Positions 25,701 through 38,617 are shown, counted from the first letter of the stretch. The stretch is DNA of 64,000 bases from Stemphylium vesicarium (GCA_004380135.1 QXCR01000007.1:248001-312000), one strand, 5' to 3'. Made by a program: numbers and translations. Notes: generated from the letters alone by a model not told the origin.

Positions 25701-28700
25701 GACCAAGGATCGCGCCTTTCCCGCAGCAATCGGAATCGATACTGCCATCGCAAAGCTTCACGAGGTCCCCAAGACGCCAGCAGCGAAGAAGTCTGACACA
25801 TTCCACAAGCAGCAGGCTCTCCGTCTCATTACAGCGCATACAAAGCTGCTGGTCGGCTTTGACAGCTTACCCGAGGACTTCGCGCAGCTAGTTCGTCTAC
25901 AAGCCAACGACTTATGCGCCAAGAAATTCGATGCTGGCTACGACATTCTCACAGCGTCCGAGCGGGAAAAGTCAATCACAAAGAAGGGCGTGGAACAAGA
26001 GACATTGAAGAAGTTACTGAAGGCTTGCATTTTCGCTGTCTCCGTACCCGAGCTGAAGCCAGACGCTGAGGCTCTGGTGAGCAATCTAGCGAAACACTTC
26101 ACGCTTCTTGAACTTGGCACCCAGTTTGCGGTACTCAAGCATAAGAACAAGCCGTTCGATGTGCATTCGGGCGAGGGGCCCGTTGTGATCGAAAGCGATG
26201 TTATTTCGGAAGCCATCGGCGAGTCTCTGGCTTCGGAGCATGGCGCTGTGCGCGACGCTGCAGAACAGGCCATTCTGACCATGCGCGATGCCACAAAAGC
26301 CATATTCGGAAATGACAGCTCGCTAGACAAGTTCATCTTCTTCCAGGAGCTCTCCAGTACCTTCTGTCACAATTGTCATGCGGACGACTGGTTCATGAAG
26401 TCTGGCGGAACTCGGGGTATCGAGATCATGATCAAGCAGCTCGGGCTTCCCCAATCATGGTTGAACACTCGCCACTTCGAGCTCGTCAGAGCTTTGAATT
26501 TTGTCATGAAGGACATGCCCATCGATCTCGACTCGAAGACACGCATACAAGCAGAAGGACTCCTCCAAGACCTCATCCGGAGATGTCATAAGAAGATGAA
26601 GAAGGAGGACTTCGACAAGGGCAACAACCCCACACTGAGGCTTTGTCAACAGCTTGTCGGTGATTTGTCGCATATGAACAAGAGTGTGCGAGAAGCGACG
26701 CAGAAGGCTTTCCAGGTGCTGTCTGAAGTCACTGAGCTGAGTGTGAGCGACCTCATCACACCTGTCAAGGACAGGCTCATTTTACCCATCTGGACAAAGC
26801 CACTCCGTGCTCTACCCTTTAGCATTCAGATTGCCTATATTGATGCCATCACCTTCTGTTTAAAGCTCAAGAACAACATACTTGAGTTCAATGAGCAGTT
26901 GACGAGGTTGCTGATGGAGTCCCTTGCCCTAGCAGATGCGGAAGACGAGCATCTCGCTAGTAAGCCCTTTGAGCAAAGGAACGCAGATCACATCATTAGC
27001 TTGCGAGTAGCCTGCATCCGACTACTCTCTACGGCTCAAAGCTTTCCCGAGTTCAGCACTACCCCACCGAATCAGACATTCCTGCGCATCATCGCCGTCT
27101 TCTTCAAATGTCTTTACTCCAAGTCGCCTGAGGTCATTGAGGCTGCTAACATCGGACTTTCCGGCGTTATTTCAGCGACAAACAAGCTACCCAAAGATGT
27201 TCTACAAAGCGGACTGCGACCCATCTTGGTCAACCTTCAAGACCCCCGAAAGCTTTCCGTGGAAAATCTTGATGGTCTGGCGCGTCTACTGAAGCTGCTC
27301 ACTAACTACTTCAAGGTTGAGATTGGAACTCGTCTGCTTGATCATCTCAAGAGCATCGCCGACCAGAACAGTCTTCAGAAGATTTCCTTCACCATGATTG
27401 AACAGAACCCCAAGATGAAAATTGTCACCGGTATCTTCAATATCTTCCATCTGTTGCCAGCGGCGGCTGCTACATTCCTGAAACAAATCATTGAGAAGGT
27501 CATTGAGCTGGAGAATGCACTGAGGAGGACGCACTACAGCCCCTTCAGAGAGCCCTTGATCAAGTACCTCTGCATGTACCCTAAGGAAACATGGGATTAC
27601 TTCGCTCCCAACCTGAAGGATCACACTCAAGGACGCTTCTTCGCGCAGCTACTTGAGAACCCGGCGAGCGAAGTGCTCCGAAAGCAGGTCACGGAGGACG
27701 TTCCCGGCTTCCTCAGCGCCATTAACCCCGAGGGTACCGACAAGGAAAAGTGCCAGGCTCAGCTCAACGGGATTCACATTGCATACTCTTTATGCCGATG
27801 TGAAGAGACCAGCAAGTGGCTTGTGTCGAACGAAGAGCTACGGAAGGGTCTGTTCGAAGCGGCGCAGTCGTTGGAGAAGAAGCTTAGAGCCAATACCCTT
27901 GACGCAGAGCTACGTTTGGCCACTGAACAGGCTGGTGACCAGATCATGATCATCTTCACCACGTACCTCAAGCATGAGCCGGCAAGTCTGGACTTCTTCT
28001 TCGAGCTTGTCGACGCTGTTACAGCCGAGGAATTGAAGGCTTCGCCAAGGTTATTCGACTTCATCTACGAGGAAATCATCTCCAACGAGTCTGTCGACTA
28101 CTGGAAGACCATCGTGAACAAGTGCATCGACTTGTACACCTCCCGCAACTCTTCACAGAAGACGAAGACCTTCATCTTCCGGTACATTGTCAACCCCATC
28201 TTCGCCATGGATGTAAAGCGCAACTGGGAAGGCTTGTTTGATCCCAAGGCCAAGGGCACCAAGTTCATGGACAAGACCATGACCGAAACGATCCACAGCC
28301 GGTTGTGGAAACCACAGTCTACTCTCGAGCTATCCGAGGACACAGCTCAGCTTGGTGTTGACCATTCGCGAATGGAGCTCCTCCAACTGACCACGCTTCT
28401 CCTGAAGCACTACCCTGGCATGATACAAGAGGCTCGCAAGGACGTCATCAAGTTTGCTTGGAATTACATCAAGCTCGAAGACATCATCAACAAGTACGCC
28501 GCTTACGTGCTCATCGCCTTCTTCATTGCTGCGTTCGACACGCCCGTTAAGATCGCCGTGCAAGTCTATCAGGCTCTCCTGAAAGCGCATCAAAACGAAG
28601 GCCGCTCACTCGTGATGCAAGCGCTAGAGCTCATGGCCCCAGTCCTGAAGAAGCGGATGCCGCTACTCCCTGGTGCGGACTCCAAGATGCCTCGCTGGAT

Positions 28701-31700
28701 TCAGTTCCCCCGCAAGATTCTATCTGAGGAGAGCTCAAATCTGCAGCAGTTGATGAGCATCTTCAACTTTGTGGTTCGGCACCCCGATCTCTTCTATGAA
28801 GGTAGGGAGCATTTGTCGCCCATTATCATCACAGCGCTGTCCAAGATCGCACAACCTCCTAACCCGTCGATGGATGCGAAGAAGCTTGCCTTGAACTTGA
28901 TTAGTCTGATTAGGACCTGGGAGGAACGTACAGCAAGTGAGAGCACCGGGACATCAGACCGACTATCTGAGTCGCCGCAAGCTGTCAAGAGGCGTGCCGA
29001 CGGATCGTCTGTGGTCCCAACATCATCGCCGAGGGGCTTTGTAGCTGGAGCCGGCATTCGGATGATGCTTGTCAAGTACCTCATTCAATTTATCGCCTAC
29101 CTGCCAGAGCGCTTCCCTGTGGCTTCGCCGAAATCCAAGGACCCTGCTGCGCTAGCCGCCACTCCTACACAGCCTGCCGAGATCTGTAAGAAGGCTGTAC
29201 AACTGTTACACGACTTGCTCTCGCCACGACTTTGGAACGATCTGGATCTCGACCTCATGCTTACAAAGAAGATTGAGGAGATTCTCCTCACTGAGATGAA
29301 GCAGGACGACAAGGTTGAGGTATTCAGTACCCGTATGATCAATACGCTGCAGATTGTCAAGGTCATTGTCAATGTCAAACCTGACGACTGGGTCCTACAA
29401 CGCATCCCACAGTTCCAAAAGATTCTGGATAAGCCTATTCGATCCGAGAATCCGGATGTACAAGCAAGCCTGCATGCGACGGACGAGTCTGAGGACGGCA
29501 TGATGAAGCTGAAGCCCATCCTCAAGCGTATATTGGAGGTAATGCCCGAGCCCGTTACAGACGACGAGGGTAACATCGAGGAGTCGGCTTCTACCGAGTT
29601 CGTCAACTTCCTTGGTACCATCGCTACGGAGGCGCTCTCCAACAGCTCTTACGTTAGTGCTATCAACATCCTCTGGACATTGTGCCAGAAGCGACCTGAG
29701 GAGATCGACCAGCACATTCCCCAAGTCATGAAGGCTTTCCAAGGCAAGATGGCCAAGGATCATCTTGCTGGAAGCAGCGGGATCCCTGGACAACCCATAC
29801 CGCCAGCCATGCGACCAGAGGGAGCTAACCCTCCTACCGATCCTCGTGAGATCGAGATCCAGACAGATTTGGTACTGAAGACCGTCGACATATTAGCTGC
29901 GCGCATGAACGAGCTTGGCGAAAACCGAAGGCCGTACCTTAGTGTCCTCGCCTCGCTCGTCGAACGGTCACAAACCAACTCGGTGTGCATGAAGGTCTTG
30001 GATCTCGTCGAAGAATGGATCTTCCGCTCCACCGAGCCTGTACCAACTCTAAAGGAAAAGACGGCGGTGCTCAGCAAGATGTTGCTATTCGAACATCGGG
30101 CAGACACTTCGCTGCTGACCCGCTTCTTGGATCTCGTCATCCGCATCTATGAGGATCCTAAGATCACCAGGAGTGAGCTTACTGTGCGCATGGAGCATGC
30201 TTTCTTGATCGGTACTAGGGCGCAAGATGTCGAGATGCGCAACAGGTACATGGCCATCTTTGACAAAAGTTTGAGTCGTACTGCGGCTAGTCGCCTGAGC
30301 TACGTCTTGGCTTCTCAGAACTGGGATACACTTTCCGACAGCTACTGGCTAAGTCAGGTTATTCACTTGATGTTCGGCTCAGTCGAGATGAACACGCCAG
30401 CGCAGCTTCACGCTGAGGACTTCCGCCTCATGCAGCCTACCATGCTGTTCGGGTCGTACGCCCGGGATTCCCGAATCGGAGATGTCATGGTTGACGATGA
30501 GCTTGAGAACCTGGTCAACGGGCATCGTCGCTTCTGTAACCAGCTGGCTGATGTCAAGATCAAGGACATCTTTGAACCTCTGGGACATCTGCAACACACT
30601 GATAGCAACCTTGCACATGACATCTGGATCGCCTTTTTCCCACTTGCGTGGACCGCCCTTACGAAAGACGACCAGAGCGACCTCGAGAAGGGTATGGCAG
30701 CTCTGCTTACGAAAGACTACCATTCACGCCAGCTCGACAAGCGACCGAATTGTGTCGCCACCATGCTCGATGCTATCGTGCATTCCCGGCCGCGGGTCAA
30801 GTTCCCGCCTCACATCATGAAGTACTTGGCCCAGACGTACAATGCCTGGTATACGGCTGCCGTGTACATGGAGGATTCCGCCATCTCGCCCGTCGTCGAC
30901 GTTGAAAAGTTACGTGAAAGCAACCTGGATGCTTTGCTGGAGATCTACAGCGGCCTACAAGAAGACGATTTGTTTTACGGAACATGGCGCCGACGTTGCC
31001 AGTTCATTGAGAGTAATGCTGCCCTATCATACGAGCAATGCGGTATCTGGGACAAGGCTCAGCAGATGTACGAGGCTGCGCAGATCAAGGCGCGCACATC
31101 TGTTCTTCCCTTTAGTACTGGAGAGTACATGCTTTGGGAGGACCACTGGGTCATTTGCGCGCAGAAACTGCAGCAGTGGGAGATCTTGAGCGACTTTGCT
31201 AAGCACGAGAACTTCAACGATCTTTACTTGGAGTCGACCTGGCGCGTCTTCGATGCTTGGCAGAATGCTGAAACCCGCGAACAACTGGACGCGACCATCA
31301 AAGCTGTCAGTGACGCGCCGACACCGCGGAGAGTCTTCTTCCAGACGTTCATGTCACTGCTCAAGCTTCACAGCAAGCAAGAGTCGCAGCCAGAATTCCA
31401 CCGACTGTGCGATGAGTCCATTCAGCTTTCTATCAGGAAATGGCACCAGCTTCCGCGACGCATTACACAAGCGCACATTCCGCTCCTGCAACACTTCCAA
31501 CAACTGGTTGAGTTGCATGACGCTAGTGTCATCTGCCAGAGTCTTGCTCAAACTACCCAAGTCAACCTCGATGTCAAATCGCAAGAGCTCAAGCTGCTGC
31601 TCAGCACCTGGCGCGATCGCTTGCCGAACTTCTGGGACGATATCAACGCATGGCAAGATCTCGTTACTTGGCGCCAACACATCTTCCAGCTTATCAACGG

Positions 31701-34404
31701 TGTGTATCTGAACCTTCTGCCTCCGAACCAGAACAACGCCAGCGGCAACTCCTTCGCATACCGAGGCTACCACGAGACAGCATGGATCATCAATCGCTTT
31801 GCACATGTAGCACGCAAGCACAACTTGCCAGAAGTGTGCATCAACCAGCTTGGACGCATCTACACTCTCCCCAATATTGAGATCCAAGAAGCCTTCTTGA
31901 AGCTCCGCGAGCAGGCGAAGTGTCACTACCAGATCAAGGCTGATCTAAACAGTGGCTTGGATGTGATTAACAACACCAACCTCAACTACTTCGGTCCTAA
32001 CCAGAAGGCCGAATTCTATACCCTCAAGGGCATGTTTCTGGCTAAGTTGGGCCAGAAGAACGAAGCCGGCGAGGCATTTGGTACTGCGTTGTACTTCGAC
32101 ATCAAGTTACCAAAGGCATGGGCAGAGTGGGGACGATACAACGACATGCTGTTCAAGGAGGAGCCGCAGAACCTGGAGAGGGCCGAAGCGGCTCTTAGCT
32201 GCTACTTGGAGGCTGCCAGTCAGTTCAAGAACGCCAAGTCGAGGAAACTGCTTGGGCGCGTTCTGTGGCTACTCAGTCTTGATAACCCAGAGCGAAAGTT
32301 GGCGGAGAAGTTTGAAGAATTCAAGGGGGACACACCGGCGTGGTACTGGATTACTTATATTCCGCAGTTACTGAACAGTCTTTCGCGACAGGAGGCACCC
32401 ATTGCGAGATCTATCCTCGGAAAGCTGGCGAAGACTTATCCACAGGCGCTGTACTGCCATCTCCGGACAACGCGAGAGGATATGGCTGTACTCAAGAAGA
32501 CTCATGAGGCGAAGGAGGCGAAGGAGAAGGCGGCAAAAGCAAAGCAGCAACAAGGACAAGGGCAAGGTTCACCGGCAACGAAGCAAGGCTCGCCTGAAAC
32601 TCGACCTGGCTCCAGCACTGGCAGCCGACCAACAACCGCAGGTGCCGATATCAAGGCTGCTGCAAACGGAACGCCAAACGGTACAGTCAAGACAGAGGGC
32701 GCTCAGCAAGGCAGCCCGAATGCTGGTGGCGCACCTGCCTCTGGCGACGCCGCCCCAGCACCGCGGAAGCCATGGGATCATGTGGAAGAGATCAGTGCAA
32801 TCCTTAAGACGGCATTCCCGCTGCTTGCTCTGTCCATGGAGACGATGCTCGATCAGATTCAGAAGAACTTCAAGTGTCCACCGGATGAAGATGCTTACCG
32901 ACTCATCGTAGCGTTGCTCAATGATGGATTGTCTTATGTAGGCCGCCAACCCAACCTCTACGCACGCGAGATTAAGCTGCCCGCATCGACCGAGGCAAAC
33001 ATCACCCGCTTCGCTGAGTCTGTTCTGCCACCGCACATTCGCAAAGCTTTCGAGAAGGACTTTGTCACCAACAAACCAACCATGTATGAGTACATTCAGA
33101 AGCTACGCACATGGCGGAATCGCTTTGAGGAGAGGCTCGACCGGAGGAAGCTCACTGTTCCTCTTGAACAGTACACGCACCAGCTTAGCGAGTTCCGTTT
33201 CCTCAAGTTCGACGACGTGGAAGTACCTGGACAGTATCTACAACACCGAGACAAGAACTCCGACTTTGTGCGGATTGAGCGTTTCCTTCCTGACGTGGAG
33301 TTGGTACGCGGTGTCGGCATCTGCCATCGCCGCCTCAGGATTCGTGGTCACGATGGAAGTATCCATCCGTTCGCTATCCAGTTCCCGGCTGCTAGGAGCT
33401 CGAGACGCGAAGAGCGCATCTTGCAACTGTTCCGTATCTTCAACGGCATCTTAGCGAAGCGCAAGGAGAGTCGGAGGAGAAACTTGCAGTTCCACCTTCC
33501 GCTCATGATCCCCATCACGCCTAGTGTGCGCATGGTACAAGATGACGCGTCGTACATCAACATGCAGGGTATCTACGAGGACTACTGCCGCAAGAACGGC
33601 ATCAACAAGGATGAGCCCGTGCTCTTCAGTATTGAGAAGCTGAGAGCACTCCAGCCAGTAAGTACCAGTTCACACCACCAACCTTATCAACAGCCACTGA
33701 CACTATGCCAACAGAAGAACCTCGACCATGCTAACAGCATCCGCCTCGAGACCTTCGCGGCCGTGCAAGAGAAATACGTGCCCCCAACCGTCGTCCAAGA
33801 CTACTTCCGCGCCACCTTCCCCACCTTTGCCGACTTCTGGCTCTTCCGCCGCACCTTCAGCTACCAGCTGGCGGCGCTCACCTTCATGACATACGTCATG
33901 CACATGAACACGCGCTTCCCGCAGAAAATGAGCGTCTCCCGATCCACAGGCCGTATCTGGGGCTCCGAGCTCATCCCCAGCATGGCCGTCGGCAAGCCCA
34001 TCCTGCACAACTCGGAACCCGTGCCCTTCCGCCTAACACCCAACCTACAAACCATCATGGGGCCCCTCAACCTCGAGGGCATCTTCGCCCCCAGCGTCAT
34101 GACGGTTGCGCGCTGTCTCATTGAGCCCGAGGGCGAGTTGGAGATGCAACTTAGCATCTTCATGCGCGATGAGATGAATCATTGGTTCACGAGTCAGCAC
34201 AAGTCGAGCCAGCTTACACCGGAGGTGCTCAGGGAAAGTGTGCAGAGTAACTCTGACCTCGTTGTTAAGAGGGCGAGTGCCATTGGTAGTTTGCCCACTG
34301 GCGCGAATTTACCGGCTAATCAGACGGTTGTTGATCTTGTCGCTGTTGCGGTGCATCCTGGGAAGTTGAGTCAGTGTGATCCGCTTTGGATGGGGTATTT
34401 GTAG
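22768..34404 (+). CDS. TRA1: Tra1, PIKK-family pseudokinase scaffold of SAGA and NuA4
   Basis: Giant activator-binding subunit shared by the SAGA and NuA4 histone acetyltransferase complexes. Exons are 22768-22822, 22906-23063, 23113-33657 and 33715-34404, giving 3815 residues (yeast about 3740). The short 5' exons supply the N-terminus: a DLRAKGTQAIEIRDN-type first HEAT helix and the PVFISTSPEQRIRNCVLEIL junction. HEAT repeats fill most of the protein. The FAT region lies about residues 2650-3150. A Gln/Gly/Ser/Thr-rich insert lies near 3210-3290 and the PI3K-like domain near 3330-3780. The FATC end is LSQCDPLWMGYL. The kinase region lacks recognisable HRD-like and DFG motifs, as expected for this pseudokinase. 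The last intron (57 nt, 33658-33714) is in frame and stop-free; its GTAAGT donor and CAG acceptor support removal, giving LRALQP-KNLDHANS. Confidence 0.96.
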
Positions 34405-35347
34405 ATGATTGGAAGAGAGAGAGAAAGAGAGAGAGAGAATATGGCATAGTGTGCATGGGTGTTTCCGGGTATGCATCTATGGGAGGTTGATTTGTATTTA
34501 TTTTCTTTCTAGTTTTTAGCATTGGCGTTTGTTAGTGGAAGTGGAGGGGGGCTTTGATCTTTCTAGCATATGTTTTGCATGGCGCTGAGGCGTGGGATAT
34601 GGGGGATATATGGTTAAGGAGTGCATATATGGCTGTTTATAAAATTTAGCTTTACTGTTTAACATTTTGCATCTTACTGTGTCATTGATTTCTTGAGGGA
34701 AACATCACACACGTGTGTTCTTTGATTTCATGATCTTTTTTTTTTCGTAGAGTAGGCAGATGTATAGATGAGGGCGCATCAAAGTCAAGAATGTATATGT
34801 TGCTCGTTGCTACCTTGTGGGATCGCAGTCACTAGTAAGTAGCTCATATCATCGTCTGGAGCTTGGGGAGACTTGCCTAGTTTCACTCTCGGTTCAAGTC
34901 CCTGGTTTAAAATCGCTGCCCTAGACTCAAGGTCGGTACCAACGCCAAAGATAGTATCCAGTCTTGGTATGCCTGATGTCGCTCCCTCTATCCTCCCAAT
35001 TTACCTTTTCCCAGGTTTCACGTCTCGATCTTCCACCCGGTTTACTCCTGCTTTCACGCTTTTCAAGGGTGGTAACTTATAGTTTAGGGCGGTACCAGAA
35101 CCATCGGAGTGTACCGTGTGTGCCTCGCGTTCATACTTTCACATCGGGGTCCTTGACGGCCTCTTTGATTAGGGTGTATACATGGCGAGGCTTCAATTCC
35201 GTGTTTATCTTGTGGAAAAGATAGGTAACGGTGATTTTTGATGAGTTCTTATCGTTTTACCTTGACTCTCCTTGTTGGTCTATTTCCCTAATGCTTGAAC
35301 ATGAACATCTGTAACAAGCACCGCAGTCTTTCCAATCCAATCCCCCC
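34405..35347. other. Convergent 3' flanks of TRA1 and the RWD gene
   Basis: No gene is seen. A purine GA-rich tract lies at 34411-34438 just after the TRA1 stop, with a T-run near 34738. A GGTTCAAGTCC string at 34891 resembles a tRNA B box but has no tRNA fold around it. Confidence 0.6.
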
Positions 35348-36289
35348 TCACATCAAAACCCGCGTAAACGCCTCTCCAAGCCCCCTCTCAACAAGCCACT
35401 CCTCCACCGCCTTCATATCGCCTCTATTCGCCCTAACACCCCTCCTCTCCCCCACCTTATCAGTAATCTCCTCCATGCCATAAAACACCCTTTTCCCCTC
35501 CCCCTGCCCCAGCACCTCCCTCAGTCGCTCACTAACCTTCTTATGACCCGGCGGAATATCCCCCCAACTCTCCGTCTTGATGAAACGCATGTAATCGTCT
35601 ATATCCTTTGACCTGCCTTCCACACAAAGCAATCCCGGTTTGCCTGCGTACAAGAAGCCGGTGAGGGAGTAAGACGGTGCGTGAATGATGAAATCGTCGC
35701 GTTTTGAGCGTGTGCTTATCGAGGGGAAGTAGAACCATACGCGGACCAAGGGGCTGTTTTCTTCTTCTGCATTTGCGGGGTCTTTGGTGGTGCTGGAGGA
35801 GGTGGAGAGGTGGGCCAGGGCTGCTTCCCGGATAAACTCGATACTACCAAGGACATCTTCACTCTGCGGTATTGAGGCGCCGAGCTGTGTCGTTGCGGCT
35901 TTGGAGAGCCAGTTCGGTTGCTGGATGCGGACTTTGACGCTGGGTGCGTCGTCGGGTGGACTGTTACCTTCTCCAGTGTACACGAATGGAATGCTGAGGT
36001 CTAGGCGCAACGTTTTTTCGTTGCCGTTGTTTGGTGATTGCTCCTTGTCGTCTGCGTCTGGTGCGCAAATGGGGAGGTCGAGTAGCATGGAAATGTTTGG
36101 TGTGGATTTTATTGCTGCTTGGGCGCTTTCAATGTTGCTGCTGCTGGTGCTGTCGCGGAAGATTTCTAGTAATATTTGCGCGCTATCGTCTAGGGTTATT
36201 TCTTCGGGGTACATGGCTAGTAAGAGGTCGATTTGTCCGATTTGCAGCTCGATTAGCGAGGATGGGAGGAGGTGGTGTTGTGAGTCCAT
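35348..36289 (-). CDS. RWD domain / DUF1115 (Prp3_C-like) protein
   Basis: Single-exon 313-residue protein of the RWDD2-like group. The N-terminal part (ELQIGQIDLLLAMYPEEITL) matches an RWD domain start with its YPxE-type motif. The C-terminal half (GFLYAGKPGLLCVEGRSKDI, then DDYMRFIKTESWGDIPPGHK) matches the DUF1115/Prp3 C-terminal domain. The middle is Ser/Asn/Asp-rich. RWD domains usually mediate protein contacts, and no enzymatic role is expected; the cellular function of fungal members is unclear. It is convergent with TRA1 and tandem with the DUF3237 gene upstream, with a 359-bp gap. The start at 36289 is the first ATG of the open frame. Confidence 0.85.
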   Translation of the reverse strand: MDSQHHLLPSSLIELQIGQIDLLLAMYPEEITLDDSAQILLEIFRDSTSSSNIESAQAAIKSTPNISMLLDLPICAPDADDKEQSPNNGNEKTLRLDLSIPFVYTGEGNSPPDDAPSVKVRIQQPNWLSKAATTQLGASIPQSEDVLGSIEFIREAALAHLSTSSSTTKDPANAEEENSPLVRVWFYFPSISTRSKRDDFIIHAPSYSLTGFLYAGKPGLLCVEGRSKDIDDYMRFIKTESWGDIPPGHKKVSERLREVLGQGEGKRVFYGMEEITDKVGERRGVRANRGDMKAVEEWLVERGLGEAFTRVLM

Positions 36290-36648
36290 TATCTGGGTAA
36301 TTATTTTTTTCTAATTCAAGATTCGAGTTCAAAATCTCTTGGTAATATTCTAATGGCTTGTGGCGAACAAGAGGAAAGTCTGGTCAAGTATGATGAAGTC
36401 TGGGGAAATATGCACAATTGGTTGATGAAAGCGAAGTCGGCGTGAACGTGGATGCCACTAAGGCTTTTCGGTTACCAGCCACATGTGTTCAAGCCACAAT
36501 TGAGCGCCACTTCAGCGTTCAACATCCCTGCGACCGGCGAAATGTGTACGCATACACGCTACCCTTGACTTTGATTAAGATCTTGTATTCCCTTTGGCAT
36601 TTACATGAGCCATCGCACTCCATTCCATCATTCCGAAGGCGGCGTCGC
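36290..36648. other. Intergenic region RWD gene / DUF3237 gene
   Basis: RWD promoter and DUF3237 3' flank. The frame of the DUF3237 second exon stays open into this stretch (to 36519) if its last intron is retained. Otherwise nothing is seen. Confidence 0.5.
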
Positions 36649-37324
36649 CTACTTCTAGTCAGCCCCGCATTTATACTACCGTGACATATAAGCGCACTTA
36701 CCTCCCACATATCAATCAGGACCGCCTCCGTTCCTTTCCTCCTTATCACGCCTACAGCTGCAACATCATTCATCCACGCTGCCGTACCGTTGGTGTCCGT
36801 CTCAAACTTTCCCCTCAGCATGGAAGGTGCGCCATCAGCGGCGGGCGGCAGACCCTCCGTCTGTACATAAACGTACGTTCCATCATCAGTCTGCAGGTTG
36901 TACCGGGCATCGGGACGAAATTTGCCTTGAGCATCTGTCAAACGCCAGTCGGCGCCGAGGTTCAGAATCGTGCCTATGCAGATAGTCAGGAAGATGGTGT
37001 TGATGACGTCATCTGTCTTTGTAGTCGCAGCTTGGAGGGGTGGGTTATGGGGAGCCAGCGCTTATTGCAATGGATACTGCAACTAGGAAATACTCTTCTT
37101 TCGAACCACTTACCAGATACTCTAGGTCCTTTGAAAGTTCCCCCAGTAATGGGAATGACGATGCGCTCTTGACCAGTCGGTATAGATCCAAGCGAGAACC
37201 TGTCTCCCAGCTTCGCTTCCATACTATAGATCAACGTCAATTGCGGTGGCACAGGAGCATCGGAAGCCATAGCAAACGTGGTGATGGCAGCAAGTGCAGT
37301 AGAAAGAGGGTGGAAGAGTCGCAT
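36649..37324 (-). CDS. Secreted DUF3237-family protein
   Basis: Small secreted protein of the DUF3237 beta-barrel family, whose biochemical role is not established. Proposed exons on the minus strand are 37324-37114, 36973-36702 and 36654-36649, giving 162 residues. The N-terminus is a signal peptide (about 20 residues, hydrophobic core LSTALAAITTFAMA). Family blocks are IPITGGTFKGPRVSG, LNLGADWRLTDAQG, DARYNLQTDDGTYVYVQTEG and AAVGVIRRKGTEAVLIDMWE. Intron 1 is certain because it fuses SG to TILNLG. The third exon codes only Lys plus stop: GTAAGT at 36701 and an acceptor at 36655 end the protein right after MWE, as family members do. If that intron is retained, an Arg-rich tail of about 60 residues would be added instead, which looks unnatural. 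Confidence 0.8.
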
Positions 37325-37859
37325 GATGAGGTAAAATAGTGTAGGATGAGGTATAGGTACGGCTAACTACGAGACTAGCGGAAATGTGTGGAAACCAAAA
37401 CCACCATCACAGCTAACATTGCTAAATTTATATGGCTTTTGATGCTACGCTCCACTTTGGACATTCGTGTTTCGATGCCGCGGTCAGCATCCGAAAACGC
37501 TGCTTTTGAAGGTTTAGTGCGATTTTGAACTGAACCCCGCAATCGGCATGTATTTTACCCCAGTTTTTATGATTCCGGCAGATGCGGGTTTGGGGGGGTT
37601 TGGACGCGTTAGACACCTGCAGCCTCGTATACCTGTCAGCCCTACTTGGCACTAATATATGTTCCACATCATTGAAGCTTATGTCAGAATCAAGGTATGG
37701 GGTCATGTTGTCCGGGGTACTGGAGCAAGGTTAAGGCTCCTGGAGAGCTGGGATGGGTACTCTGTCAACCATGACAAGAAATTAAATGGGCTTCCACATT
37801 GAATGTTTAAGGGGCGCAACATCGTAAAGACAACAGCTCTCCATAATCAACAACACGTC
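37325..37859. other. Intergenic region upstream of the DUF3237 gene
   Basis: Promoter of the DUF3237 gene. No supported gene; a minus-strand ORF at 37428-37706 has no motif. Confidence 0.55.
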
Positions 37860-38376
37860 ATGTCACCTCCACACCCACAGAACCCTCGTAATGAACTTAC
37901 CTCGTGAGCGAAAGCACCCCATACCCAACAGCCATCCCACTGTCCACCATATTCACAAACCACCCTCACACCTCCTTCCAAGCCATCAAAGGCTCACCCA
38001 CAGCAGCTCAAGTAGCCGTCGAAACACCACCATCTACCTAACCAAGCACCTCCACACCAACAAAGTCTACGTCGAAAAGCGCGTCGCAACCACCAACTCC
38101 GCGCGACGAGAAGTAGACTGCATGCTCCTACTACTCATCCTCCACCACCCACACCTAATCTCCATCTTTGCGCACAACCTCAGCAGCCCCACCGCTTCAA
38201 TATACACGCAGCACTACGAGCTAGGCGATACGTATTCTCTTGGAGTACTCATGCATTGTCTGGCGAAGAGGCTGCAGGATCGGCTGTCGGAGCAGGATCT
38301 ACCTAGATTTTTGTTTGAGGGGTACCGTAGATGGCGGCAGGGGAGAGGTTGTGATGGGGACCCGTTGCCGAAGTAG
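37860..38376 (+). pseudogene. Truncated, frame-broken protein-kinase-like fragment
   Basis: The longest frame (37891-38376, 161 codons) contains the N-lobe pattern of a protein kinase. A beta-3-like NKVYVEKRVA has a candidate ATP-site Lys, then REVDCMLLL has a candidate alpha-C Glu, followed by LHHPHLISIFAHN and a hinge-like ASIYTQHYELGD. The reading ends soon after, before any catalytic loop (HRD) or DFG. Just upstream, a second frame (from 37904) reads as a plausible Ser/Thr/Pro-rich leader ending ETPPST at a stop at 38039-38041. It lines up to continue into YLTKHL of the main frame only if a one-base-class frameshift near 38035-38041 is assumed. No intron fits that break. Either a pseudogene or a short kinase-like protein starting at 37891 is possible. 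Kinase resemblance is from motif reading only. Confidence 0.5.
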
Positions 38377-38617
38377 GCGCTCAGCTGAGGTCAAGATGCT
38401 TTCTGCATGTACTGTGGTACTAATGGTTGTTCGTTGCTGGAACTATGTGCAATCAGATTGCTTGAAACTTGGAAAAAGCTAAGTTGATTACTGTTAAACA
38501 CAGTTCAGGTGTACGCCAGTAAAAGAGGGCGACTGCGTGGTGGTAGAAATTGATGAAGTAAAGTATGTACAAGTGAAATAGGCCGGGTCGGCCCGACTGC
38601 GTCCAATAGTAATAGAC

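Noticed and set aside
34891..34902. tRNA B-box-like GGTTCAAGTCC
   Set aside because: The flanking bases do not form a T stem and there is no A box upstream.
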